Source: CAYFZO01 sp964347615
GTDB taxonomy: Bacteria > Pseudomonadota > Gammaproteobacteria > Poriferisulfidales > Oxydemutatoraceae
Length of the DNA stretch: 64,000 nucleotides
Reading direction: 5' to 3'
Assembly: GCA_964347615.1 (NCBI GenBank)
Contig: CAYFZO010000003.1
Location: 1-64,000 of the forward strand
The first letter of the stretch is position 1. Every line of letters starts with the position of its first letter. Position numbers and translations under genes: made by a program. This document shows, piece after piece, positions 16,596 through 24,526 of the stretch. The notes below the pieces were generated by a model. The model saw only the letters and a program-made list of their open reading frames with translations, ran no database searches and had not been told where the DNA came from.

Positions 16596-17736
16596 TTCCG
16601 ACCTCCGCGCTGACGCGTTCCATGTACGCGCGTAACACCGCCAGATATTGGGGAATCGGTTTCAGAAACGCGTCGTGTCCGTCCGCCGTCTCCACCTCGG
16701 CGTAACTGACCGACTTGCCGGCCGCCAGCAACGCCTCAACAACCTCACGCGAGCGCTCAGGCGCGAAACGCCAGTCGGTCGTGAATGAAAGCACCAGAAA
16801 CTTCGCGGCGGTCGCCGCAAACGCCGACGACAAATCGTCGCCGTAGTCCGCAGCCGGGTCAAAATAATCAAGCACCTTGGTCATCAGCAGATACGTGTTT
16901 GCGTCGAAGCGATCAACGAAAGACTCTCCTTGATAACGTAGGTAGCTCTCAACCTGAAAATCAACGTCGAATCCGAAGCTGAGCTTGTCTTCCCTCTGCT
17001 CGCGACCGAACTTCTTGCGCATGGCGCGGTCCGACAGATAGGTAATGTGTCCGAGCATGCGCGCCAGCATCAAGCCTTTGCGCGGCTGCCCGTTTGCGTA
17101 GTAATACCCGTCCTTGAAATCGGGGTCGGAAACGATCGCTTGGCGGGCTACTTCGTTAAAAGCGATGTTTTGAGCCGACAATTTCGACGCGGCGGCGATA
17201 ATCACGGCGTGGCGCAGCTTGTCGGGATAATCTATCGCCCACTGCATCGCTTGCATACCGCCGAGGCTGCCGCCGACGACCGCGGCCCAGCGTTCAATGC
17301 CGATCTCATCGGCCAGATAGCATTGGCTTCTGACCCAGTCCTCGACGGTGATAATCGGAAAGTCCGCGGCGTACAGCTTTCCGGTTTCCGGGTTGATCGT
17401 GTTCGGCCCGGTGCTGCCCTTGCAACCGCCGATGTTGTTCGGTGACACCACGTAGAACTCGTTTGTGTCGAACGGTTTCCCGGGCCCGATACAGACGTCC
17501 CACCACCCCGGTTTCTTGTCCTCCATTGAGTGGTAGCCCGCCGCGTGCTGGTCGCTGGACAATGCGTGGCAGACCAGGATCGCGTTTGTCTTGTCTGCGT
17601 TCAGCTCCCCGTAGGTCTCGTATGAAAGAGTGAATTCCGGCAAGCTGCGTCCGCAATCCAGCGGCAACTCGCGCTGAATTCTTGCGTCGCGGGGTTCAAC
17701 GAGCCCCACGGAATCCGAGGGAATGACGTCCGGCAT
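16585..17736 (-). CDS. metX: Homoserine O-acyltransferase (MetX type)
   Basis: A 383-residue alpha/beta-hydrolase-fold enzyme that acylates homoserine in methionine synthesis. It shows the LSYETYGELN start region, NNIGGCKGSTGP, the nucleophile elbow VVGGSLGGMQAMQWA, and the late ADGHDAFL containing the catalytic His. The frame is open to 17955 but the family start matches MPDVIPSDS at 17736. Whether acetyl-CoA or succinyl-CoA is used cannot be decided here; MetX enzymes next to MetW in gammaproteobacteria are often succinyltransferases. Confidence 0.94.
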   Translation of the reverse strand: MPDVIPSDSVGLVEPRDARIQRELPLDCGRSLPEFTLSYETYGELNADKTNAILVCHALSSDQHAAGYHSMEDKKPGWWDVCIGPGKPFDTNEFYVVSPNNIGGCKGSTGPNTINPETGKLYAADFPIITVEDWVRSQCYLADEIGIERWAAVVGGSLGGMQAMQWAIDYPDKLRHAVIIAAASKLSAQNIAFNEVARQAIVSDPDFKDGYYYANGQPRKGLMLARMLGHITYLSDRAMRKKFGREQREDKLSFGFDVDFQVESYLRYQGESFVDRFDANTYLLMTKVLDYFDPAADYGDDLSSAFAATAAKFLVLSFTTDWRFAPERSREVVEALLAAGKSVSYAEVETADGHDAFLKPIPQYLAVLRAYMERVSAEVGSAG

Positions 17737-17959
17737 AACAACCGCTGGCGCTCCGTGGTCGGCCAACGAGCATTGATTATACGGGGTGCCGAACCGAACG
17801 CCGGGCGGACGTCGGGTTCGCAACGCCGCCCGCAATCGTATCCGCTGCGGCGCAAGCACGGGCGCCGCTCCCTGAAACAACCGGCTCACCTCCCCGCAGG
17901 ACCCCGCAACCGCCCGGTCGAGAATGCAGACGCACAACACGGCGCGCCCATACAACGTA

Positions 17960-17987
17960 TTGCATCCGGCGACGTCGCCGGTATAAT
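17960..17987 (+). promoter_or_regulatory. Putative sigma-70 promoter for rpsU
   Basis: TTGCAT at 17960-17965, a 16-bp spacer and a perfect TATAAT at 17982-17987 lie about 40 bp upstream of the rpsU start. The -35 is only half matched. No other element stands out in the 291 bp between metX and rpsU. Confidence 0.6.
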
Positions 17988-18027
17988 CCCCATCCCTGAA
18001 GAAAACGGCGTCACGCCGGAAGCAACA

Positions 18028-18249
18028 ATGCCCGGAGTAAAAATAAAAGAAAACGAGCCCTTTGACGTGGCTCTCAGACGCTTTCGCAGATCGTGCGAAA
18101 AAGCCGGCGTTCTCACGGAAGTCAGGAAACGCGAGTACTACGAAAAACCAACCACGGTGCGCAAACGCAAGGCCGCCGCCGCCGTCAAACGTCAGCGTCG
18201 GCGCAGAATGAGCAGCATGATGCCGTACCGCAACAACCGCCGTCGCTGA
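18028..18249 (+). CDS. rpsU: 30S ribosomal protein S21
   Basis: A 73-residue basic ribosomal protein with the S21 pattern: PFDVALRRFRRSCEKAGVLTE, then KREYYEKPTTVRKRK and a very basic tail. The frame is open upstream to 17755, but the start at 18028 gives the correct family protein and sits behind a promoter-like site. In many proteobacteria rpsU is directly followed by dnaG; here dnaG lies 15 kb away at 33322 with the gltD-to-gltB block in between. Confidence 0.95.
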   Translation: MPGVKIKENEPFDVALRRFRRSCEKAGVLTEVRKREYYEKPTTVRKRKAAAAVKRQRRRRMSSMMPYRNNRRR

Positions 18250-18358
18250 AATCCCCTCTCACCGCCTCCCCGGCAACCAACCACAAGACGCTCTTCCGCC
18301 GAAGCCATGTACTTTGCACCCGTTCCGCCCGGCGGCGTGCAGGTTGGCGACGCAAAAA

Positions 18359-18386
18359 CTGACGCAGATACAAGCCTTGTTATCAT
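18359..18386 (+). promoter_or_regulatory. Putative promoter for gltD-hemE
   Basis: CTGACG (18359-18364), a 16-bp spacer and TATCAT (18381-18386) lie about 32 bp upstream of the gltD start. The match is moderate. A promoter is needed here because gltB, the usual upstream partner, is not adjacent. Confidence 0.45.
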
Positions 18387-18417
18387 GGAGCTTTAGCTTC
18401 CGAGGCGCTGTAGAACG

Positions 18418-19833
18418 ATGCCGGATCCGCTGCACTTCCTGAAATCACCGCGACAAGACCCGAAAATCACGCCGGTTCACGTCCGCCTGCACGACCATCG
18501 GGAAATATACGGGCAGTTCGACCCGGAGCAAGCCGCGCAACAGTCGGCGCGTTGTCTCGGTTGCGGAAACCCCTACTGCGAATGGAAGTGCCCGGTCCAT
18601 AACTACATCCCCGATTGGCTGAAACTGGTTCAAGAGGGCAAATTGCTTCAGGCGGCGGAGATGTGCCATGAAACCAACTCGCTGCCTGAGATCTGCGGAC
18701 GCATCTGCCCTCAAGACCGCCTTTGCGAAGGGGCGTGCACCTTAAACGACGGCTTCGGCGCAGTCACCATCGGGGCGGTGGAAAAGTACATCACCGATGA
18801 AGCATTCAAGGCTGGCTGGCGGCCCGACCTCTCGCGCGTAAAGCAAACCGGCAAGCGGGTCGCCATCGTCGGCGCCGGCCCGGCCGGCATCGCTTGCGCC
18901 GACGTGCTGACCAGAAACGGGGTCAAAGCCGTGGTGTTTGACCGCTACCCGGAAATAGGCGGGTTGCTGACTTTCGGTATTCCGCCGTTCAAGCTTGAAA
19001 AGGAAGTGGTCTTGAGGAGACGTGCAATCATGGAAGACATGGGCGTCGAGTTCCGCTTACGGACGGAAGTCGGGAAAGACCTTCCGTTCGAGCGGCTGCT
19101 GGACGAGTATGACGCCGTGTTCCTCGGCATGGGCACGTACACTGCGATGCGGGGCGGTTTTCCCGGAGAGACCCTGGAAGGCGTCCATGAGGCGTTGCCA
19201 TATCTGCTGTCGAGCATCCACCGCGAAATGGGCTACACGAACGACCGGTCTGAGTTCATCGACATGAAAGGGCAACGCGTCGTCGTTCTCGGCGGCGGCG
19301 ACACCGCGATGGACTGCAACCGCACGGCGGCACGTCAGCAAGCGGCTTCGGTCCACTGCGTGTACCGCCGCGACGAAGAAAACATGCCGGGGTCGCGGCG
19401 TGAGGTCTCAAACTCAAAAGAGGAAGGCGTCACTTTCGTGTTCAACCGGCAACCGACCGAGATCATCGGCGACGGCAAAGTCGAAGGCGTCAGGCTGGCC
19501 GAAACAAAACTCGGCGCACCGGACAGCCGGGGGCGCAAGCGCGCCGAACCGGTCGCCGGCAGCGAAGAAGTGATAACGGCGGACCGCGTCATCATCGCTT
19601 TCGGTTTCAGGGCAAGCCCCGCCCCGTGGTTTTCGGATTTCAAGATCGACACCCGAGACGACGGCCGCGTCGTCGTAAACGCCGACGCAACCGATGCGCT
19701 TTACAAATTCCAGACCACCAACCCCAAGGTATTTGCCGGCGGCGACATGGTCAGAGGCGCCGACTTGGTCGTAACCGCCGTGTTCGAGGGCCGGCAGGCG
19801 GCGGAAGGCATCCTTGATTATCTGAACCTGTGA
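18418..19833 (+). CDS. gltD: Glutamate synthase (NADPH) small subunit
   Basis: A 471-residue FAD/Fe-S protein that takes electrons from NADPH and feeds them to GltB. The N-terminal cysteine region (CLGCGNPYCEWKCPVHNYI, then CGRICPQDRLCEGACT) binds Fe-S clusters, GAGPAGIACADVL binds FAD, and VVLGGGDTAMDCNRTAARQ binds NADPH. The late VFAGGDMVRGADLVVTAVFEGRQAA segment is typical. It overlaps hemE at GTGA. Its partner gltB is 9 kb downstream rather than immediately upstream. Confidence 0.96.
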   Translation: MPDPLHFLKSPRQDPKITPVHVRLHDHREIYGQFDPEQAAQQSARCLGCGNPYCEWKCPVHNYIPDWLKLVQEGKLLQAAEMCHETNSLPEICGRICPQDRLCEGACTLNDGFGAVTIGAVEKYITDEAFKAGWRPDLSRVKQTGKRVAIVGAGPAGIACADVLTRNGVKAVVFDRYPEIGGLLTFGIPPFKLEKEVVLRRRAIMEDMGVEFRLRTEVGKDLPFERLLDEYDAVFLGMGTYTAMRGGFPGETLEGVHEALPYLLSSIHREMGYTNDRSEFIDMKGQRVVVLGGGDTAMDCNRTAARQQAASVHCVYRRDEENMPGSRREVSNSKEEGVTFVFNRQPTEIIGDGKVEGVRLAETKLGAPDSRGRKRAEPVAGSEEVITADRVIIAFGFRASPAPWFSDFKIDTRDDGRVVVNADATDALYKFQTTNPKVFAGGDMVRGADLVVTAVFEGRQAAEGILDYLNL

Positions 19834-20930
19834 CCCGAAGCCCCGCCGTGGCGACGCTGCAAAACGACCGCCTGATCCGGGCCTTATTGCGGCAGCCCGT
19901 TGACACAACGCCGATTTGGATCATGCGCCAAGCCGGCCGCTATCTGCCGGAATACCGCAAAGTGCGCGCACGGGCGAAAGATTTCCTGACGCTTTGCAAA
20001 ACACCCGAGCTCGCGTGCCAGGTAAGCTTGCAACCGCTTGAACGTTTCGACCTTGACGCAGCGATCATCTTCTCGGACATCCTGACGATTCCGGAAGCGA
20101 TGGGCTTGGACCTGAGGTTCGTCGAAAACCAAGGGCCAAGATTCAAGACGCCGGTGCGTGACGAGAAAACGTTACTCGCCCTGCGCCAACCGGTGCCAGA
20201 AGACGACCTCGCTTACGTCCTTGAGGCGATTCGATTGGTGCGGCGAGAACTCGGCGGCAAGGTGCCGTTAATCGGCTTCACCGGCAGCCCGTGGACACTC
20301 GCCGTCTACATGGTCGAAGGTGCGGCAAACCGCGATTTCAACGTCATCAAGGCCATGCTGAACGAACGGCCGGAGCTGCTTGACGCACTGCTGAAAGAAC
20401 TCAGCGCCGCCGTAGCGGCGCATCTGAACGCGCAAATCGAGGCGGGCGCGCAGTGCGTGATGATATTCGACACTTGGGGCGGAATACTGCCCGACGATCG
20501 CTATTCCGCGTTCTCGCTGGAGCCGACGAAAAAAGCCGTCGAGAAGCTCGAACGCGTGCACGGAGAAGACGTGATACCGCGCATCCTTTTCACAAAGAGC
20601 AAGGGACGGTGGCTGGAAGAGATGGCCGAAAGCGGGTGCGACGCGCTGGGTCTGGACCAAGCCGTCAACATCGGCGAAGCACGCCGGCGCGTCGGCGACC
20701 GGGTGGCATTGCAAGGCAACCTGGACCCCGCGGTGTTGCACAAGCCGCCCGAGGCGATCAGGAAAGAAGCCCGCAGAATCTTAGACGACTTCGGGAGCGG
20801 AACCGGGCACGTGTTCAACCTCGGCCACGGCATCACCCCCGCCGTGCCGCCGGAAAACGTCTCGGTCTTGATCGAAGCAGTACGTCAATTCGGCAAGCGC
20901 GGGCAAACCGTTTCCGCAACAACCTTGTAA
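19830..20930 (+). CDS. hemE: Uroporphyrinogen decarboxylase
   Basis: A 366-residue haem-pathway enzyme converting uroporphyrinogen III to coproporphyrinogen III. It has the signature IWIMRQAGRYLPEYR, the catalytic Asp region FSDILTIPEAMGLDL, GFTGSPWTLA, MIFDTWGGILPDDRY and the C-terminal FNLGHGITP. The GTG start overlaps the gltD stop (GTGA), so translation is coupled. A start further inside, near VATLQNDRLIRA, would also fit the family. Confidence 0.96.
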   Translation: MTRSPAVATLQNDRLIRALLRQPVDTTPIWIMRQAGRYLPEYRKVRARAKDFLTLCKTPELACQVSLQPLERFDLDAAIIFSDILTIPEAMGLDLRFVENQGPRFKTPVRDEKTLLALRQPVPEDDLAYVLEAIRLVRRELGGKVPLIGFTGSPWTLAVYMVEGAANRDFNVIKAMLNERPELLDALLKELSAAVAAHLNAQIEAGAQCVMIFDTWGGILPDDRYSAFSLEPTKKAVEKLERVHGEDVIPRILFTKSKGRWLEEMAESGCDALGLDQAVNIGEARRRVGDRVALQGNLDPAVLHKPPEAIRKEARRILDDFGSGTGHVFNLGHGITPAVPPENVSVLIEAVRQFGKRGQTVSATTL

Positions 20931-20936
20931 GGCGCC

Positions 20937-20967
20937 TGCCGAACACAAACCAAAGCCGCGTTCGGCA
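20937..20967. terminator. Possible terminator hairpin after hemE
   Basis: TGCCGAAC (20937-20944) pairs with GTTCGGCA (20960-20967) across a 15-nt loop, in the 96-bp space between convergent hemE and the glycosyltransferase gene. There is no clear T run on either side, so the call is tentative. Confidence 0.3.
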
Positions 20968-21026
20968 AACTGCAAGGCGTATAAAGGGAGCATTTCACCG
21001 CGCCGGCAAGCCGTCCGCCGTTTCCC

Positions 21027-22025
21027 CTAGGAATATCCGCTCGGTTCCGTGCCGTCGAGCTCAATACCCAGCTCTTTGCTTAATCTGCCCAAGGCACGAC
21101 TGTACTTACGGCCCGTGTATCGGGTTTTACCAGACAGATACAGCAAAGATCTGAAATGATCTGCATCCCAAAGATTCTTGCCGTGCAACAAGCGCAAATA
21201 CAATCCCGGAGTACTGCATAAAACGACGTCTATCTTCGGAAAGATTTGTGCGCACAATACCCCGTCAACGCTCCTTCTTATATTAGGCCATCCCTCCATC
21301 TTGTCTTTCCTTAAAACCATTGTATTTTCCCAGAAATCGCAAGGGGCTTGAGACGGGCTGTGTTTACGAGGATTGCGCTCCATTTCCACCAACCACTTTC
21401 GAGCAGGCCACCACAGCGTCTCCGAATTCAGGAAAGCACCGTCCGCACCCAGCGTGAACATCAGCTGCATCTGCAACGTCACGCGATCCGGATGCGATAA
21501 ATCGTCGTCGTCCCAAAGGGCGATGTATTCACCTCGAGCATGCTGAAGCGCTATATTTCGCAACACACCCAGCAACTTCTTCTCCTCGCCTCTCACGCCG
21601 ACGTGCCTGATCCGTGAATCGTGCAAAGAACCAACCCAACGCCCCAAGTCTTCGTCCACGTTGTCGTCAACAATCACCAGTTCCTTATTCGGGTAGGTTT
21701 GCTTGCGAAAGCACTCAACCGCTCTTTGCGCCAACGAAAAACGATCGCACGTCGGCATCAGATAAGACACCAGCGGATACCCGCGCTCCTCAAGCAACGC
21801 TTGCGCCGAATCAAGATCAACCAACGCACGCATAGCGTATTTATCCCGGTGTACCAAACTAACCCAAGCCCGCCCGTTTCTTTCGCGGGAAGCCAACGTA
21901 AGATCTTGCGAGAAGGTTTTCGCGTACTTCCACACGATTTTGCCGCGTTTGATCCCGTCGCAGATATCTCTTTTATACAAACCTGCCCTATATCTGCGCA
22001 AATACCACCTCAAAAGTTCGTACAT
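21027..22025 (-). CDS. Glycosyltransferase family 2 protein
   Basis: A 332-residue protein whose GT-A domain starts around residue 85 (YPLVSYLMPTCDRFSLAQRA), with EVIV-type strand KELVIVDDN and the metal-binding motif ALWDDDDLSHP. The preceding ~80 residues and the C-terminal ~100 residues match, segment by segment, the middle part of the neighbouring 822-residue enzyme (ECFRKQTYPNKEL in both), so the two arose by duplication. A good Shine-Dalgarno (AGGGAGG) precedes the ATG. It follows the larger gene by 21 bp. Donor and acceptor are unknown; a role in surface polysaccharide is inferred. Confidence 0.87.
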   Translation of the reverse strand: MYELLRWYLRRYRAGLYKRDICDGIKRGKIVWKYAKTFSQDLTLASRERNGRAWVSLVHRDKYAMRALVDLDSAQALLEERGYPLVSYLMPTCDRFSLAQRAVECFRKQTYPNKELVIVDDNVDEDLGRWVGSLHDSRIRHVGVRGEEKKLLGVLRNIALQHARGEYIALWDDDDLSHPDRVTLQMQLMFTLGADGAFLNSETLWWPARKWLVEMERNPRKHSPSQAPCDFWENTMVLRKDKMEGWPNIRRSVDGVLCAQIFPKIDVVLCSTPGLYLRLLHGKNLWDADHFRSLLYLSGKTRYTGRKYSRALGRLSKELGIELDGTEPSGYS

Positions 22026-22046
22026 CCAAAAATCCTCCCTAAAACG

Positions 22047-24515
22047 TTATTTGTGAACTATGGTCAAGTTCGGCAAACCGCAGGGCTTATAACCCAGTTC
22101 TTTTGCCGTTCTGGCGAGACCTTCGGTTTCAATATAGTAATCGTAGACGTACGCGGGAAACGTCAGACCCTGACGATGAAGGTCTGCCCTGACCAGCAGC
22201 ATGGTGCCGCCGACACCGTCAACCTCGACTCGTTCCAAATGCCTGAACTCACCAAGATAGCGTCTGCCGTATCCGACGGGGGGCTGCAAAATACCGTCAC
22301 AAACGTACCTGGACCAGTCGAGCTCCTCGGCGTTTTCGCTCAATACGAAAGTGTTGAGATCAAACGTTTCACCGTCGGGCTTGATGCAATGAGGCACAAC
22401 GACGTCCTCGCCCGCCGCCAACAGCCGCTCGATCGAGTCAGCAGGCCAACGCAACAAATCAACGTCCATCCATAACACCCACTCTTCGTCGCGCAACGCC
22501 GAATACAGCAGCAGATTGCGGCTTCTGGCAAGTATCGAACGGCGCGTAAACTGCTCACCGATTGCCCATCTGGGAGCGGAAGCGCGATAACCGAAGTCGC
22601 GTTTGAACAGCTGAACGTTCGAATACTTCTCGCGGAGCCTCGGCAGTGCCGCCTCGAGTGCGGCGTAACTACCGTCGTCGCTGTCGCTTTCGAGGAACGC
22701 CAAAGACAGCCTGTCTTTCGGGTACGTCGCGGCGTCGAGGTTCCGCATGAATCGCTGCAGGTGCTCGGCCCCGTTCTTCACCGGCGTCAGCACCAAAACC
22801 TTCGGCGTGCCGACCGCGGGCACGGGAGGCGCAGGTTCAACGCGCTCGACGAACGCAGGCGCCGGATCATCGAGCGCGATACCCAAGTCTTCACGCAGAC
22901 CTTTCAAAACGCGGTCGTAGTCGCTTCCTTTGTACTGAATTCGGCAGTCCCGCCAAATCTTTTCAAAGTGTTCCTCGTCCCAAGCGTTCCCGCCGTGAAA
23001 CACGTAGACGTACAGATCAGGCGCGTCACACAGGACGACGTCGGTCTCCTTAATCAAGTCACGGCACAGTGGCGTATCCTCGCCTTTCTTCAATGCTCGG
23101 TATTCACCGACGTGATCCTTCCGCGCGATCATCGTGTTCTCCAACAGTCCGTGCGCCGAAACGCCGAGGCGTCTGCGGTCGGGACGCCACAAGATCTGCT
23201 GATGAAGAAAAGCGGCGTCGGCACGCACCGCGAACATCGCCGACGTCTGCATCATCAGGCGCTCCGGGTGCGACAGATCGTCGTCGTCCCACTGCGACAC
23301 GTATTCGCCGCGCGCGCTCTGCAACGACAGCTTCCGCAACTCGCCCAACGACTTGCCTTCGTCGGCAAGCGCCAGATATTGAATCTGCGGGTCGCGCAAG
23401 GAATTGACCCATTGCTCAAGACCGTCCCGCGGGTCGTCGTTGACGATAATCAGCTCCTTATTCGGATAGGTTTGCTTGCGAAAGCATTCGACCGCTCTCC
23501 GGGCGAGCGCGAAACGCTCGCGTGTAACCATCAGGCACGACACCAACGGGTACCCCGCCTTCTCAATCATCACCCGTGCCGAGCGGAGGTCCACCAGCGC
23601 ACGCGCGACGCAATCTCCGCCGGAGGTCCGGCTGACCCACATCTGACCCGGCCCCTCAAGCGGAGTCGCCGTCGAAACCCGCGAAGACAAGCTCGTGCTG
23701 AGGTACAACAGGTAACGGAACGCCTGGTCCGGACGCACCAAAACGCGCGCGCGACGAAGCCACGGTCTCGCGCGACCGAGGGCCGCGCAAAAAGCGTTCT
23801 TGAACTTATTCGTGACGCCGCGTGCAATCGCTTTCGGGGTATAAGCACCGCTCCACCACGAACCGCGCCAGTGGTGAACCGTGTACGCGCGTTCACGCAG
23901 CTCGCGCTTGCGCCGCGCGCTGACCGCTTCCTTGCCCAAAGGATAGAGCACCTCGTGAGACTCGATCGAAACCGCTGATTTGTCCGCATAAGACTCGTAA
24001 GCTCGGGTCAGAAAGAACGGCCCGGTCGCCGACAGCGGATCGGTTGCATCAGCGTAAGCCGGCAAAGCGCGGGTGACGTGTTCCCAGAACGGATCGTCCG
24101 GCACCGACGCCATGAAAGCGTTGCACAGTATCTTCCCGAAATCCCCGCGCTTTGCGACGTCGTGCTGGTCAAGATGCTGAGGCGGTTCGCAGCCGACGAC
24201 AAGCTGCTTCCCTTCGAGCAGAGGGGTAATGGAACGCAAGCATTCAAGATCAAGATCGGCGTACACGCCGCCGAAACGGTGCAGAATGAAATACCTGACC
24301 GCGTCAACCCGCATGATGTTCCGCGGGTAATCGTCATAGACCGGCAGAAACCACGCGTAGTGTTCCGCCAACAACGCTCGGTTGTCTTCGTCGCTCCACA
24401 ACCTGTGCTCCCAGTCCGGATGAAAGTCCAGCCAGGTTTTCCGGAACCGCTTCAGGTCACGCGGCAGATTGCCGTCTTTCCAGGTCTGGTGAAGGATGCG
24501 GGGAATCGCGCTCAT
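22047..24515 (-). CDS. Three-domain glycosyltransferase (GT32-like, GT2, Anp1-like)
   Basis: An 822-residue protein with three successive transferase modules. Residues about 1-240 resemble the GT32/OCH1 type sugar-binding family (IPRILHQTWKDGNLP, FGGVYADLDLE with a DXD motif). Residues about 265-555 are a GT2 module paralogous to the next gene (VSCLMVTRERFALARRA, QWDDDDLSHP). The last ~240 residues (from VLVLTPVKNGAEHLQRF) resemble Anp1/GT62 proteins, with WVLWMDVDLLRWP and GGTMLLVRADLHRQGLTFP. The TTG at 24530 overlaps the mrcA stop, but ATG at 24515 is the better start. Donor sugars are unknown; multi-step synthesis of one surface glycan is an inference. Confidence 0.82.
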   Translation of the reverse strand: MSAIPRILHQTWKDGNLPRDLKRFRKTWLDFHPDWEHRLWSDEDNRALLAEHYAWFLPVYDDYPRNIMRVDAVRYFILHRFGGVYADLDLECLRSITPLLEGKQLVVGCEPPQHLDQHDVAKRGDFGKILCNAFMASVPDDPFWEHVTRALPAYADATDPLSATGPFFLTRAYESYADKSAVSIESHEVLYPLGKEAVSARRKRELRERAYTVHHWRGSWWSGAYTPKAIARGVTNKFKNAFCAALGRARPWLRRARVLVRPDQAFRYLLYLSTSLSSRVSTATPLEGPGQMWVSRTSGGDCVARALVDLRSARVMIEKAGYPLVSCLMVTRERFALARRAVECFRKQTYPNKELIIVNDDPRDGLEQWVNSLRDPQIQYLALADEGKSLGELRKLSLQSARGEYVSQWDDDDLSHPERLMMQTSAMFAVRADAAFLHQQILWRPDRRRLGVSAHGLLENTMIARKDHVGEYRALKKGEDTPLCRDLIKETDVVLCDAPDLYVYVFHGGNAWDEEHFEKIWRDCRIQYKGSDYDRVLKGLREDLGIALDDPAPAFVERVEPAPPVPAVGTPKVLVLTPVKNGAEHLQRFMRNLDAATYPKDRLSLAFLESDSDDGSYAALEAALPRLREKYSNVQLFKRDFGYRASAPRWAIGEQFTRRSILARSRNLLLYSALRDEEWVLWMDVDLLRWPADSIERLLAAGEDVVVPHCIKPDGETFDLNTFVLSENAEELDWSRYVCDGILQPPVGYGRRYLGEFRHLERVEVDGVGGTMLLVRADLHRQGLTFPAYVYDYYIETEGLARTAKELGYKPCGLPNLTIVHK

Positions 24516-24526
24516 CTCTTGCGATC

